From positions 1 through 24,427 of the IMG/VR virus record IMGVR_UViG_3300047310_000535: a stretch of 24,427 nucleotides of DNA, one strand, 5' to 3'. The position numbers and the translations under genes are program-made. Numbering within the stretch: the stretch's first letter is position 1; the number at the start of each line of letters is the position of its first letter. Shown here in pieces: positions 7,379 through 15,804 of this stretch. The DNA is from a virus. The notes beneath the pieces were generated by a model, which was not told the origin of the DNA, made no database searches, and was given only the letters and a program-made list of their open reading frames with translations.

Positions 7379-7987
7379 ATGCGTAAGCGCAGCGAGGTCG
7401 TGGCGGCCCGGGTAGGCCCGCCGTTGGCCGAAGTGTCGAACGAGCCCGAAGCCCCCAAGACGGTCGCGGAAGCCTTCGTGACGGTAGTGCCGGACGGCAA
7501 GCCGCGGATGTCGGATGAATTCGAGAGAATCCTGACGCGGGTGCTCGACCTACCGAACGCGGAAGCTGAATACGACCGACTCGAGAAGGCCCTACGGGTA
7601 GGGGCCCAGCGGAACGACCTCGGGACCCTGATGGAGGCACTCGATCAGGCGGAAGACAACGCGCGGGTTGCGGATAAGATCGCGGTCAACGCGCAGGTCG
7701 AGCGCGACGCGTGTCTGAAGGAATTCGAGGTTTTTCAGGCTCCGATTTGGAGCGCGTGTTCGCTCTATCTGCAAGAGCAAAAGGACTCGGGAGTCCTGAA
7801 GTCGAAGAACATCACGGACGCTGACGTCAGGGCGGCGTGTGCGCAGCGTTACCCGGACGAGTACCGGGACTTCGCCCGCCGAGAGGCCACGCTCGACGCG
7901 ATGGTCCAACACACCAAAAAGCTCGCGGCGCTCTGGTCGAGCCGATGCGCGAGCCTCATGACGATGATCGCGAACAGGAGGAAGTAA
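7379..7987 (+). CDS. hypothetical helical protein
   Basis: This 202-residue protein is mostly charged and predicted helical by eye, with heptad-like stretches at about 55-105 (EYDRLEKAL, MEALDQAEDNARVADKIAV) and 160-200. No catalytic motif, signal peptide or membrane segment is visible. It lies between the DNA polymerase and the ssDNA-binding-like gene, and its TAA shares one base with the ATG of that gene. The position suggests a replication or recombination accessory, for example a helicase loader or mediator, but no such family signature is seen. The function is unknown. Confidence 0.6.
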   Translation: MRKRSEVVAARVGPPLAEVSNEPEAPKTVAEAFVTVVPDGKPRMSDEFERILTRVLDLPNAEAEYDRLEKALRVGAQRNDLGTLMEALDQAEDNARVADKIAVNAQVERDACLKEFEVFQAPIWSACSLYLQEQKDSGVLKSKNITDADVRAACAQRYPDEYRDFARREATLDAMVQHTKKLAALWSSRCASLMTMIANRRK

Positions 7988-9378
7988 TGGCCGGTACCGG
8001 GATGACGATGGACGAGTTTCTCAACCACTCCACGAGGGGCGGTCGAGGGCAGGTTCTGAAGAGCTGGAAGGACAAGGGGAAGATCCTCGTCTGGTTGTCG
8101 CGGAAGTCGCGCATCCACTGCCTCTGGCGTCACCAGTTCATGCGGGTCGCGGACCTGAAGGATAAGCCGGCCGAGATTTGGGGTGACAAGTTCGGGTGTT
8201 TCGAGACCGACGAGGACGTCCTGCGAAACCAGAACTTTCGCGACAAGGATACGAAACAGCGGAAGCACCCGCCGTCCTGCGGCTACTGCCGATTCCTCGA
8301 GGATCTCTACCAGGAGATCGTCGGGGGTAAGATGTCGTGGACCGAGCCGGTGTTTCGGTTCCGCACTCCCGACGGCCGAACCGAGCGCATCATGTACGCG
8401 GGTGGTCTCCTGGGGTTCTTCGGATCTCCGAAGCTCACGGACGACGAGAAGGGCGAGCTTCGCGACAAGGGCATCTTCGTCAAAGAGGCGTGGAAGCAGG
8501 TCTCGAAGCCGAAAGCCGAATACGTGTTCAGCGTCGTCGACGACTCCGACGTAAAGTCGGGCGTCCAGATCGCGGTCGAGACCTCCGGGCTCGGCGACAA
8601 GATGCGCCGGGTTCTGCGCGACCAGCTGAAGAGCCGGCGTGAGAAGGGGGACCCGTACCAGAATCCGTACCCGTTCCTGTGGGAGTACGACGACAAGGCG
8701 GAATCGTTCAACGAAGCCTATGGGGTTATCCCGATGGTGGAGGAGAAGCTAACGCCCGAGATCGCCAAGCTGATCGACGGTCCACCCCCGAACCTCGACC
8801 ACATCGTCGGTGGGAAGTCCCGAACGGCCGTGCGGGCGATGCTCGAGGAGCACTGTTGCCTCAGCGGAATCGACTGGACCTCCTACCTGCCCGATGAGGC
8901 AGCAGAGCGCGACTCGAAGGACAAGGACGCTCCGGAAGTCGGTCATCTCGCGGAAGATGAGCAGGACGACTCGCCCGAGGAAGCAGCGGCGCCCGAGGCA
9001 CCGCCGGCGTCGGAACCGGACGACATGGTCGCGTGCGACGGATGCGAGACACCGATGCCCGCAACTGCCCCGAAGTGTCTCGCGTGCGGGAAGGTGTACG
9101 AGGTCGAGCAGGCAGCTCCCGCGATTCCGCCACCCCCGCCACCCCCTCCGCTCAAAAAACGAAGCGAGGCAAAGCGTGAGCTCGCTCAGAAAACGTTTCC
9201 GATCCCGACCCCACCGCCCGCACCACCGCCGACCCAATCCGCTCAAACGGCTCCTGCAACGTCACCGGTATCGGCTGGGCTCGCGGCCGCGTTCGAAGGC
9301 AGTGACGACGAGATCCCCTTCATTTATTGCGACGTAGCCAGAATGACCGGTGAGCGTTGGTGGAGATGGGAATTCTAA
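7987..9378 (+). CDS. gp32/SSB-like single-stranded DNA-binding protein
   Basis: The product has 463 residues from ATG 7987, which overlaps the preceding stop. The N-terminal half has a gp32-like pattern: a zinc-site candidate formed by H94, C98 and C101 (HPPSCGYC) with C71 or nearby His/Cys. The conserved-looking NPYPFLWEYDDKAESFNEAYGV segment is of a kind seen in phage ssDNA-binding proteins. A second, CxxC-type zinc ribbon lies at C350, C353, C364 and C367 in an acidic and proline-rich C-terminal region with a run of eight prolines. Near the end is DDEIPF (440-445), matching the partner-binding tip of bacterial SSB, but 18 more residues follow it. It would coat ssDNA and coordinate the polymerase, RecA-like and SbcCD-like proteins encoded around it. 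The assignment rests on motifs and gene order. Confidence 0.65.
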   Translation: MAGTGMTMDEFLNHSTRGGRGQVLKSWKDKGKILVWLSRKSRIHCLWRHQFMRVADLKDKPAEIWGDKFGCFETDEDVLRNQNFRDKDTKQRKHPPSCGYCRFLEDLYQEIVGGKMSWTEPVFRFRTPDGRTERIMYAGGLLGFFGSPKLTDDEKGELRDKGIFVKEAWKQVSKPKAEYVFSVVDDSDVKSGVQIAVETSGLGDKMRRVLRDQLKSRREKGDPYQNPYPFLWEYDDKAESFNEAYGVIPMVEEKLTPEIAKLIDGPPPNLDHIVGGKSRTAVRAMLEEHCCLSGIDWTSYLPDEAAERDSKDKDAPEVGHLAEDEQDDSPEEAAAPEAPPASEPDDMVACDGCETPMPATAPKCLACGKVYEVEQAAPAIPPPPPPPPLKKRSEAKRELAQKTFPIPTPPPAPPPTQSAQTAPATSPVSAGLAAAFEGSDDEIPFIYCDVARMTGERWWRWEF

Positions 9379-9392
9379 AAGGCCTTATTCCC

Positions 9393-10610
9393 ATGCGAAA
9401 AAAGAAAGAAACGGCCGAGAATGAGACGCCGGTAGAGGCAACGCTTACTGCCGGCGACGGGGGCAACGGCGGCTCATCTGCCAGGAACGAACGACTGAAG
9501 GCACTCGCGGCCGTGTCGAAGCGCTTCAAAGCGTTTCGCCCGGCTCGCGACGTTCTGCTCAAGGTCGAGGCGGTTCCGACGATCTTCCCCTGGTACGACA
9601 TGGGGACGCGAGTCGGCGGTCATCCGCTCGCTCGGTTCGGGATCGTCCACGGTCCCTCGAATCATGGCAAAACGGCATTCGTCCTTGGATTAGGACTTTC
9701 GTTCCTGAATCGCGACCACTTCTTTGGTCTGATCGATGCCGAGAACACGACACCGATCGATTGGGTCGAGAAGCTGATGGGGCCGAACGCCGATCACCCC
9801 GGGTTCAGCGCGATTCGGCCGACCTCGTACGAGGAAACGGTCGACGCGACACGCGAGTATCTCGTCGGAATTGGTGAGGCCCGCGAGAAGGGTCAGATCC
9901 CGAAGGACACAACGGCTCTCGTCGTTGTCGACTCGATTCGAAAGCTCGTTCCCCAGAATATCTGGGACAAGATTCAGGACATCGGGGCCGAGGGCGAGAA
10001 GGGGAGCGTCGACGGCATGGGGGGCAGGGCCGCTCAGATAAAGGCGGCCATGAACGCGGCGTGGCTCGACGAGGTCACGATGCTGCTCCAGCAGACCAAC
10101 ACCGCGATGGTCGTGATCGCGCGCGAGTCGCAGGATGTCAACGCGGACGCGAACAAGCGGAAGTACGGGCAGGACTTCAAGATCACGGGCGGCGGGGCCC
10201 TCGTGTTCGATTCATCGCTCGGGATCCGGGTGACGCGGAAAGAGTGGACGCGGGTCGGCGCCTCCAAGACCGACGGCGGGACCGTCGTGGGGGAACAGCA
10301 TCAGGTCCGGATCTGGAAGACGAAGATCGGCGGCAAGGACGACAAGCATACCGACACGTACTTCCACACCTCGAACGGCGTTCAGACACCCGAGGGATTC
10401 GACCGCGCCCGCGACGTCCTGGAGCTCGGGATGGAGCTTGCGGTCGTGAAGTCGCCTGGCGGTGCGTGGCTCAGTTGGTCGACGCCGGGGAAGCGCTGGA
10501 ACGGCAAAGCGGCCGCCCTGAAGGCACTCGCGGGCGACCCCGAGATGCTGGGGGCCCTCGAGCGCGAGGTCCGGGGACAGTTCGGCGCCAAGCCGGAAGC
10601 GGCAGAATGA
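9393..10610 (+). CDS. RecA/UvsX-like recombinase
   Basis: The 405-residue product carries out strand exchange and recombination-dependent replication. It has a RecA-fold ATPase core: Walker A GPSNHGKT at 87-94 and a Walker B strand ending in D180 (TALVVVDS). There is also a conserved-looking GGGALVFDSSLGIRVTRK segment like the L2 and core-end strand of RecA, and a basic VRIWKTKIGGK segment. Length is close to UvsX and bacterial RecA. The first 35 residues are lysine-rich then low-complexity. The ATG at 9393 is preferred because TAAAAGG precedes it; TTG 9357 and ATG 9366 overlap the previous gene and are less likely. Its stop overlaps the SbcD-like start (ATGA), placing recombinase and end-processing nuclease in one coupled unit. 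Confidence 0.85.
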   Translation: MRKKKETAENETPVEATLTAGDGGNGGSSARNERLKALAAVSKRFKAFRPARDVLLKVEAVPTIFPWYDMGTRVGGHPLARFGIVHGPSNHGKTAFVLGLGLSFLNRDHFFGLIDAENTTPIDWVEKLMGPNADHPGFSAIRPTSYEETVDATREYLVGIGEAREKGQIPKDTTALVVVDSIRKLVPQNIWDKIQDIGAEGEKGSVDGMGGRAAQIKAAMNAAWLDEVTMLLQQTNTAMVVIARESQDVNADANKRKYGQDFKITGGGALVFDSSLGIRVTRKEWTRVGASKTDGGTVVGEQHQVRIWKTKIGGKDDKHTDTYFHTSNGVQTPEGFDRARDVLELGMELAVVKSPGGAWLSWSTPGKRWNGKAAALKALAGDPEMLGALEREVRGQFGAKPEAAE

Positions 10611-11344
10611 GATTCCTGACCACAGGTGACTGGCACGTCGACGCCGTGACGGCTGGGTATCGACGTGCCGGTGATGTTGAGCGAGCCGCGATGGCGACAG
10701 CCGAGCTCGCGGTCCGGGAAGGCGTCGATCTCTACTGCTTCAACGGTGACCTTTGCGATCCCGATCTATCGGCCGTCGGAACCATCCGGGGGATCGCGCT
10801 CTCATTGAAGATCGCCCGGTTCCTCGGACAGAACGGGATCCCGAACTTTTGGATCTCGGGTAACCACGACGTTCTCGAAGACGGTACCGGTAACACGACT
10901 CTAACGCCGCTCGCGGAGGCGAAGCTCGACAAGACGGTCGTGTTCGAGGAACCAGGTGCGCTCACGGTCCCTAACCGAGGTGGGGTCGAAGGAGGGTTTC
11001 TTTTTTGTGCACTTCCGTTCGTCGCACGTTCTCGCGCGTACGATCCGCACGCGGTCGTAAAGGGATTCGGGGAACGCTCCCGCGGGACCGATACGTTCCA
11101 CGTCGTGCTCGGCCACCTTCAGGTCGAGGGTGCTCTACTGGGGTCCGAGACGCTCGACATGCCGCGGGGTCGCGACGTTCGGTTCCCGGTAGAAGCGGTG
11201 AAGCTACTGCCTCGCCGGTTCTGCCTAAACGGCCACTACCACAAGCGACAGCAGGTCGGCGAAGTTTTCATGCCGGGATCTCTCGAGCGTCTTTCGTTCG
11301 GCGAAGAGCAGAACCAACCTGGCTGCGCGATCGTGGAGGTCTAG
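10607..11344 (+). CDS. SbcD/Mre11/gp47-like metallophosphoesterase nuclease subunit
   Basis: The product has 245 residues from ATG 10607, which overlaps the recombinase stop. Calcineurin-like phosphoesterase motifs appear in order: D8 and H10 (GDWH), D48 (NGDLCD), N86-H87-D88 (GNHD), H170 (LGHLQ), and H210 with H212 (GHYH). These bind the two catalytic metals. It should form a nuclease complex with the SbcC/gp46-like ATPase two genes downstream and resect or process DNA ends for the RecA-like recombinase. It is shorter than E. coli SbcD (about 400 residues), matching compact phage gp47-type proteins that lack the capping domain. It is followed immediately by the GTG of a small unknown gene. 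Confidence 0.88.
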   Translation: MRFLTTGDWHVDAVTAGYRRAGDVERAAMATAELAVREGVDLYCFNGDLCDPDLSAVGTIRGIALSLKIARFLGQNGIPNFWISGNHDVLEDGTGNTTLTPLAEAKLDKTVVFEEPGALTVPNRGGVEGGFLFCALPFVARSRAYDPHAVVKGFGERSRGTDTFHVVLGHLQVEGALLGSETLDMPRGRDVRFPVEAVKLLPRRFCLNGHYHKRQQVGEVFMPGSLERLSFGEEQNQPGCAIVEV

Positions 11345-11740
11345 GTGGCGAGGCGGAAACCGCAGCAGACCGTGAAGGTAACGGAGGTTCTGAACAAGCA
11401 CGCGCGCGAGGTCGTAACGATCTCGGCCGATAGCCCATTCTGGGATACCCACGATCGCGATCTCGTTCCGGTCGGGTCCCTCGTTCGCCTGTTTCCTCCC
11501 GCCGGCACCGGCGAGAAAGAGATCGAGCTTGCCCTGAAGGCCCTTGAGGGAATCGCGAAGGCCGTAAGGCCGATGCCGGCCGCGCCGCGCGGCGCGGTCC
11601 CGGTCGGCCAAACCGAACCGGCGGCCGAATGTCCTGGTGCGCGCGCCGTGATCGTCGCGATGGCGGCCGAGGTTCCGACGCAAAACCGACCGGCGCTCGT
11701 CGCGCTCTGCGAGTCCGTGATGACCGAGGTGAAGCTGTGA
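11345..11740 (+). CDS. hypothetical protein between the SbcD- and SbcC-like genes
   Basis: This 131-residue protein starts at GTG 11345, directly after the previous TAG. No family is recognised. The N-terminal 70 residues look folded, with a basic start (MARRKPQQTVKV) and a segment like a small beta domain (DLVPVGSLVRLFPP). Residues about 74-95 form an alanine- and proline-rich linker that contains the palindromic repeat, read as AAPRGAV. A short helical end follows. It is coupled to the SbcC-like gene through GTGA at 11737. The position suggests a partner of the SbcCD-like complex, but nothing in the sequence demonstrates this. Confidence 0.6.
   Translation: MARRKPQQTVKVTEVLNKHAREVVTISADSPFWDTHDRDLVPVGSLVRLFPPAGTGEKEIELALKALEGIAKAVRPMPAAPRGAVPVGQTEPAAECPGARAVIVAMAAEVPTQNRPALVALCESVMTEVKL
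11580..11599 (+). repeat. palindromic element, copy 2
   Basis: This is the same 20 bases as at 2241, with the 18-base perfect palindrome at 11580-11597. It is read in a different frame from copy 1, giving the residues of AAPRGAV, and lies in a low-complexity linker of the 131-residue protein. The outer pair that completes 22 bases in copy 1 would be G opposite T here. Confidence 0.85.
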
Positions 11741-13704
11741 TCGTCACCGAGATCGGACTTGAGAATTGGCTCTGCTACCGGGGCCAGCAGGTTCTGGCGC
11801 TGGAGCCGAAAGCGTACTCGATCGTCGCGCGTCGGCAGGACGAAGCGGACCGCTCGAACTGGCAGGGTAAAAGTTCGTTCGTCGAGTCGGTCTTGTTTGG
11901 TCTCTACGGACAGCACCGCAAGGAATACGAGGACGATTGGATCACGGACGGCGAACGGTCCGGTTCGGTCCGTCTGCTGCTAAAAGATGGCGACGAGCCC
12001 ATGACGGTAACGCGTTCGCGCCGGCGCGGAAGTCCGACGAAGCTCGTCGTCCAGATTCCGGGTATCGGCGAGGCGACCGGGGATGAGGCCCAACAGATCA
12101 TATGCGAGCGCGTTGGGCTTTCGCTACGGGACTTTTGCCGCGGCCCGTACGTCGAGCAGAAAAAGACGTCTTGGTTCGTTTCGGCGAAACCAGCCGACCG
12201 GATCGCGATCGTGGGTGAGTGGCTCAGGTTCGCACCCGTCCAGGAGGGCGAGAAGATCCTGAGGGCGAAGGCCGCAGGACTCGCGGATCTTCAGGACGCG
12301 GACCGGTCCGAGCTCAATCGGCTCACGGGGTCCGAACTGAAAGGCGACCCTGGTAGCGACCCGGTCGAGGTCGTGCAGGCTTCTTGGCAAAAAGCACTCG
12401 AGGATGCGTCCCGTTCGCTCGATGCCGCGGCCCGGGTAGTCCTGGAAGTATCGGGTCGTCGCGACGCAGCGGTCGCGGCCCGGACCGGTCAGCGCGACCT
12501 TGCGAGATTCCGAGAGGTGGTTGATCAAGGGACCGCGATGGCGACCGAGCTCGCCGCGATGCCGTCCGAGCTCGAAGTCACTACCGCCATCACGAAGGCA
12601 CGGGAGGCGCGAGACGCGTCGTTGGCGGTCGAGCGAACCCTTTACCAGGAGGTAAGGTCGAAAGACCAACTTTCCCGCGGGAAGTTCGACGGTGTATGCC
12701 CGGTTGCCGGCTGTGCGTGTCCGATCGAGAAACAGATCAATGCCGATAGGGCAGGGAATCTGAAGCTGCTCGAGGACGCGTCGGCCCGGTACGGGGTCGC
12801 GAAGAAACAGGCGAGCGACGACGCAACCACGTTGGTTCGCACAGAGGCCGTGCTGCGGAAGCGCGACGACCTGAAGGGACGAATCGAGGCCCATCGGGTA
12901 GAGGCACGACGGCTCAAACCGATAGCGAGAGCCGCGGCCGAACGGGAAGGCGCTGTCGATCTGACGGCACTCGACGATGAGCTCGGGAGCGTGAAGATCG
13001 TTGAGTCGGAAGCGCGCGAACGGGTCTGGCAGGCCAAACAGGCACTCGATGGGTTTGCGGAGCGGAAGCGACGCGCTGACGAGCTGGTTGGCCGAATCGC
13101 TGCCCGGGAAAAGGAACTCGCGACCGCGCGCGAGGCGCTTGCGATCTTTGGTCGCGGTGGAGCCCAGCGGAGGATCGCGGAGGGCGTACTCGGTGCGATC
13201 CAGGACGGGGCGAACGGGATGCTGGCGGACTGCGGCATGAGGCTCCGGATGGAGGTCCGGTGGGGGCACGAGGGCAAGGGTCTAGCTGATTCGTGTGAGG
13301 CCTGCGGGACTCCGTTCGGCAGAAGTGCCCGCGTGAAGGAATGCGCGCGCTGCGGGACCGCTCGCGGCCACAACGTCGAGCACAGGCTCGACCTAAAGCT
13401 TTCGGACAAGTCGGGGGGCGCGGATGATCTTTGCGGGATCGCGTTCCAACTATCGGCTGCCCGTTGGCTCCGCCGGGACCGAAGTGCGGCGTGGTCGACC
13501 TGCTTCATCGACGAACCGTTTGGGTCGCTCGACAGCGCGAACCAGCGGTCGTTATCGGCACACGTCGCGTCTCTTCTTTCGAGCCGGTACGGGTTCCGGC
13601 AGGCGTTCGTCATCACGCACCGACCCGAGACGAACGATGCTTTCCCTGGGAGGATCGAGATCGTCGGGACCGACCGAGGGTCAACCGCTCGGGTAGTGGC
13701 GTGA
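11737..13704 (+). CDS. SbcC/Rad50/gp46-like SMC-family ATPase
   Basis: The product has 655 residues from GTG 11737 (GTGA overlap). ATPase halves sit at both ends. The N-terminal P-loop is NWQGKSS at 41-47, followed by SFVESVLFGLYGQHR. The C-terminal half has an ABC-signature-like SGGADDL segment near 560, Walker B FIDEP at 590-594 (D592, E593) with GSLD after it, and a VITHRPE H-loop. Between them lies a coiled coil with a zinc-hook-like apex at C321, C326 and C328. An additional CxxC pair set (C520, C523, C536, C539) lies just before the C-terminal ATPase half, where most Rad50/SbcC proteins have no zinc ribbon. The P-loop lacks the usual GxNGxGK form but keeps GKS. It is the predicted motor partner of the SbcD-like nuclease. 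Confidence 0.88.
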   Translation: MIVTEIGLENWLCYRGQQVLALEPKAYSIVARRQDEADRSNWQGKSSFVESVLFGLYGQHRKEYEDDWITDGERSGSVRLLLKDGDEPMTVTRSRRRGSPTKLVVQIPGIGEATGDEAQQIICERVGLSLRDFCRGPYVEQKKTSWFVSAKPADRIAIVGEWLRFAPVQEGEKILRAKAAGLADLQDADRSELNRLTGSELKGDPGSDPVEVVQASWQKALEDASRSLDAAARVVLEVSGRRDAAVAARTGQRDLARFREVVDQGTAMATELAAMPSELEVTTAITKAREARDASLAVERTLYQEVRSKDQLSRGKFDGVCPVAGCACPIEKQINADRAGNLKLLEDASARYGVAKKQASDDATTLVRTEAVLRKRDDLKGRIEAHRVEARRLKPIARAAAEREGAVDLTALDDELGSVKIVESEARERVWQAKQALDGFAERKRRADELVGRIAAREKELATAREALAIFGRGGAQRRIAEGVLGAIQDGANGMLADCGMRLRMEVRWGHEGKGLADSCEACGTPFGRSARVKECARCGTARGHNVEHRLDLKLSDKSGGADDLCGIAFQLSAARWLRRDRSAAWSTCFIDEPFGSLDSANQRSLSAHVASLLSSRYGFRQAFVITHRPETNDAFPGRIEIVGTDRGSTARVVA

Positions 13705-14237
13705 TCGATTCCCGTTCAAAAGGCGCGAAGGCGGAGCTCGATGTCTGCCGCACGTTCGGAGATTGGTGGGGGCAGGTCGAGCCCGGGTGTATCTTCGTTC
13801 GCTCGCCCGGGAGCGGCGGCTGGGGGAACGCGAAGTCACGTGGTGAATTCGAGGCGTCCGGCGACATCATGACGTCTGCGAAGCGGTTTCCGTTCTGCGT
13901 TGAGGTAAAGCACCGCGAAGGGTGGGCTGAGTCGACGTTTCGGTCGGGCCGCCCCAGTCCGGTCTGGGGATGGTGGCGCCAGTGCCAGAGGGCTGCCGAC
14001 GAGATGGGGCGAGTTCCGATGTTGTGGTTTCGAAGGAATCGCGAAGCTTGGCGCGTAATGGTTCCGAGCGATTACGCGGGAGGTGGGTTCGTAACGATCG
14101 GTGGGGAAGGGTTAGAACCGAGTCGGTGGAACCCACGCCTGCTTCGTCGGCGTGGCGTCGATTACGGCAAGCGAGTTCCTGTTTGGTTCGGCGCCATTCA
14201 GCTCCTGACATGCCCCCCAGCAAGGTTCGCCCGGTAG
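13701..14237 (+). CDS. PD-(D/E)XK nuclease, Holliday-junction-resolvase-like
   Basis: The product has 178 residues from GTG 13701, overlapping the SbcC-like stop. The start resembles Hjc-type resolvases: SRSKGAKAELDV with E12. Then come FVRSPGSGGWG, D55 in SGDIM, and E68-V69-K70 in FCVEVKHREG, giving the E...D...ExK pattern of PD-(D/E)XK endonucleases. Tryptophan- and arginine-rich segments follow (WGWWRQCQRA, PMLWFRRNREAWRVM). It would cut branched DNA made by the recombination proteins upstream or debranch DNA before packaging. A restriction-type or repair nuclease of the same fold is the alternative. It overlaps the next gene by 28 bases. Confidence 0.65.
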   Translation: MIDSRSKGAKAELDVCRTFGDWWGQVEPGCIFVRSPGSGGWGNAKSRGEFEASGDIMTSAKRFPFCVEVKHREGWAESTFRSGRPSPVWGWWRQCQRAADEMGRVPMLWFRRNREAWRVMVPSDYAGGGFVTIGGEGLEPSRWNPRLLRRRGVDYGKRVPVWFGAIQLLTCPPARFAR

Positions 14238-14908
14238 CGAAGGGTAAGAAAAAGGATGCGGTTCAGTCGTTCGAAGAGAATTGGGCGCTCGCGGATCTGA
14301 AGCCCCACCCGAAGAACTATCGGTCACATCCGCAGGAACAGGTCGACCACATCGCGGCGTCGATCGGCCGGTACGGGATCTATCGCCGGGTCGTGGTGGC
14401 GCGGGACGGGACGATCCTGGCCGGGCACGGCATTGCGGAAGCGGCGCGGAAGCTCGGACTCGAACAGGTGCCGGTATTCCGGCTCGATATCGAGCCCGAT
14501 TCGCCCGCTGCCCTCAAGGTCATGACGGCCGACAATGAGCTCGGGAGGTTCGCGGAGTCGGACGACCGCGCGCTGACGGAGCTGCTTCGCCAGGTGAAGA
14601 ACGAGGATGAACTTGGTCTCCTCGGCACCGGGTTCGACGACCAGATGTTGGCGGGGCTCCTGATGGTAACGCGCCCCACGTCCGAGGTCGCGACGTTCGA
14701 TGCCGCGGCCGAGTGGGTTGGGATGCCCGAGTACGACCAGGGAGAACGCCAAGTGAAGCTCGTTGTGTCGTTCGCGTCCGAAGCAGACCGCGACGAGTTC
14801 GTTCGAAAAGCCGAACTTCGGATCGCGAAAAAGGTTCACGGGACCTGGGGGGCTCGATGGCCTTCCGTTGAAAATGAGGACGTCGGGGGGCTGAGGTTCG
14901 AGACGTGA
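14210..14908 (+). CDS. ParB-fold (ParB/Srx-like) protein 1
   Basis: The product has 232 residues from ATG 14210. Residues about 28-92 carry the ParB N-terminal nuclease-like fold: LKPHPKNYRSHPQEQVDHIA, a GIYRRVVVARDGTILAGHG core, and the motif GHGIAEAA at 72-79 corresponding to the phosphate-binding GERRxxA of ParB. There is no ParB-type helix-turn-helix or partner-binding domain, so a classical partition role is unlikely. The C-terminal half (VKLVVSFASEADRDEF) recalls extensions of phage ParB-like proteins. It directly precedes the glycosyltransferase gene (GTGA overlap), and a second ParB-fold gene follows the sugar enzyme. Free-standing phage ParB-fold proteins have been linked to nucleotide binding or DNA cleavage; which applies here is unknown. 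Confidence 0.75.
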   Translation: MPPSKVRPVAKGKKKDAVQSFEENWALADLKPHPKNYRSHPQEQVDHIAASIGRYGIYRRVVVARDGTILAGHGIAEAARKLGLEQVPVFRLDIEPDSPAALKVMTADNELGRFAESDDRALTELLRQVKNEDELGLLGTGFDDQMLAGLLMVTRPTSEVATFDAAAEWVGMPEYDQGERQVKLVVSFASEADRDEFVRKAELRIAKKVHGTWGARWPSVENEDVGGLRFET

Positions 14909-15804
14909 ACCCCCTTTACCCGGTGTACGTGATCTCGAAGGGTCGGGCCGAGCGATGCATGACGGCTCGGTTCCTCAGGCGAGATGGGGTGCCGTTCAGA
15001 CTCGTCGTTGAGCCGCAGGAGCGGGACCTTTACCTGAAGCACGGCGCTACCGCAGAAGAGATTCTCGAGACTCCGTTCAGCAATCTTGGAAAGGGAGGCA
15101 TCCCGGCGCGGAACTTCGTCTGGGAACACTCAGCCGCCACTGGGGCCGAACGCCACTGGATTCTCGACGACAACATCTCGGGGACCTACAGGCGTTGGAA
15201 GGCTCGTAAGATCCCGTGTAGCTCCGGTCCCGCACTCGCGACCTGTGAGCGATTCGTCGACCGATACCAGAACGTCGCGATCGCGGGTCTCAACTACTTC
15301 ATGTTCAGCGCGAACCGCACGGTTCAGCCGCCGTTCTATCTCAACGTCCGGGTGTACTCGTGCCTCTTGATCCGGAACGATCTCCCGTACCGGTGGAGGG
15401 GTCGATACAACGAAGACACCGACCTCTGCCTTCAGGTCCTGAGCGGCGGGTGGTGCACGGTTCTGTTCAACGCGTTCCTCGTCTGGAAGATGACGACTAT
15501 GACGATGAAGGGCGGCAACACCGCGGAGCTCTATCAGGGGGACGGTCGCCTCCGAATGGCGAGGTCGCTCGAGAAGGCATGGCCCGGGATCGTCGAGACG
15601 AAGCGCCGGTTTCAGCGCCCCCAACACGTCATCAAGGGGGCCTGGAAAGGGTTCGACACTGCCCTGAAGCTGAAGCCGGGAATCGATCGCGAGGCACTCC
15701 CGGCGGTTGATGAGCTCGGGTTCGAGCTCATTCAGTCGAAAGCGCCGAAGTCGCCGGAGGTTCGGAAGATGATCGAAGGACGAGCGAAACCGAGGGCCCG
15801 ATGA
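14905..15804 (+). CDS. TET-associated-type glycosyltransferase (TAGT-like)
   Basis: This 299-residue protein starts at GTG 14905. Its sequence fits a GT-A-fold family found in phages next to TET/JBP-type base hydroxylases. Recognised parts are YPVYVISKGRAER at the start, LVVEPQE, a GKGGIPARNFVWEHS block and HWILDDNI at 84-91 with the metal-binding DD (88-89). These are followed by GLNYFMF, IRNDLPYRWRGRYNEDTDLCL (E170, D171, D173) and TMTMKGGNTAELY. Such enzymes are proposed to move a sugar from a nucleotide-sugar onto hydroxymethylated bases in phage DNA. It overlaps the sugar-nucleotide enzyme downstream by 4 bases. No base hydroxylase, methylase or hydroxymethylase is visible in the window, so the acceptor is unproven. 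A virion or host-surface glycosyltransferase is less likely given the motif match. Confidence 0.75.
   Translation: MNPLYPVYVISKGRAERCMTARFLRRDGVPFRLVVEPQERDLYLKHGATAEEILETPFSNLGKGGIPARNFVWEHSAATGAERHWILDDNISGTYRRWKARKIPCSSGPALATCERFVDRYQNVAIAGLNYFMFSANRTVQPPFYLNVRVYSCLLIRNDLPYRWRGRYNEDTDLCLQVLSGGWCTVLFNAFLVWKMTTMTMKGGNTAELYQGDGRLRMARSLEKAWPGIVETKRRFQRPQHVIKGAWKGFDTALKLKPGIDREALPAVDELGFELIQSKAPKSPEVRKMIEGRAKPRAR

Noticed and set aside
12124-13269. A 381-codon open frame on the - strand opposite the SbcC-like gene
   Set aside because: It is the shadow of a clear coding gene. Its composition is unlike the real proteins of the window and it has no ribosome binding site in context.
13970-14209. 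Extended N-terminus for ParB-fold protein 1
   Set aside because: The extra 80 residues would lie wholly inside the nuclease gene in another frame and have no ParB-like pattern. ATG 14210 gives a normal-length protein.
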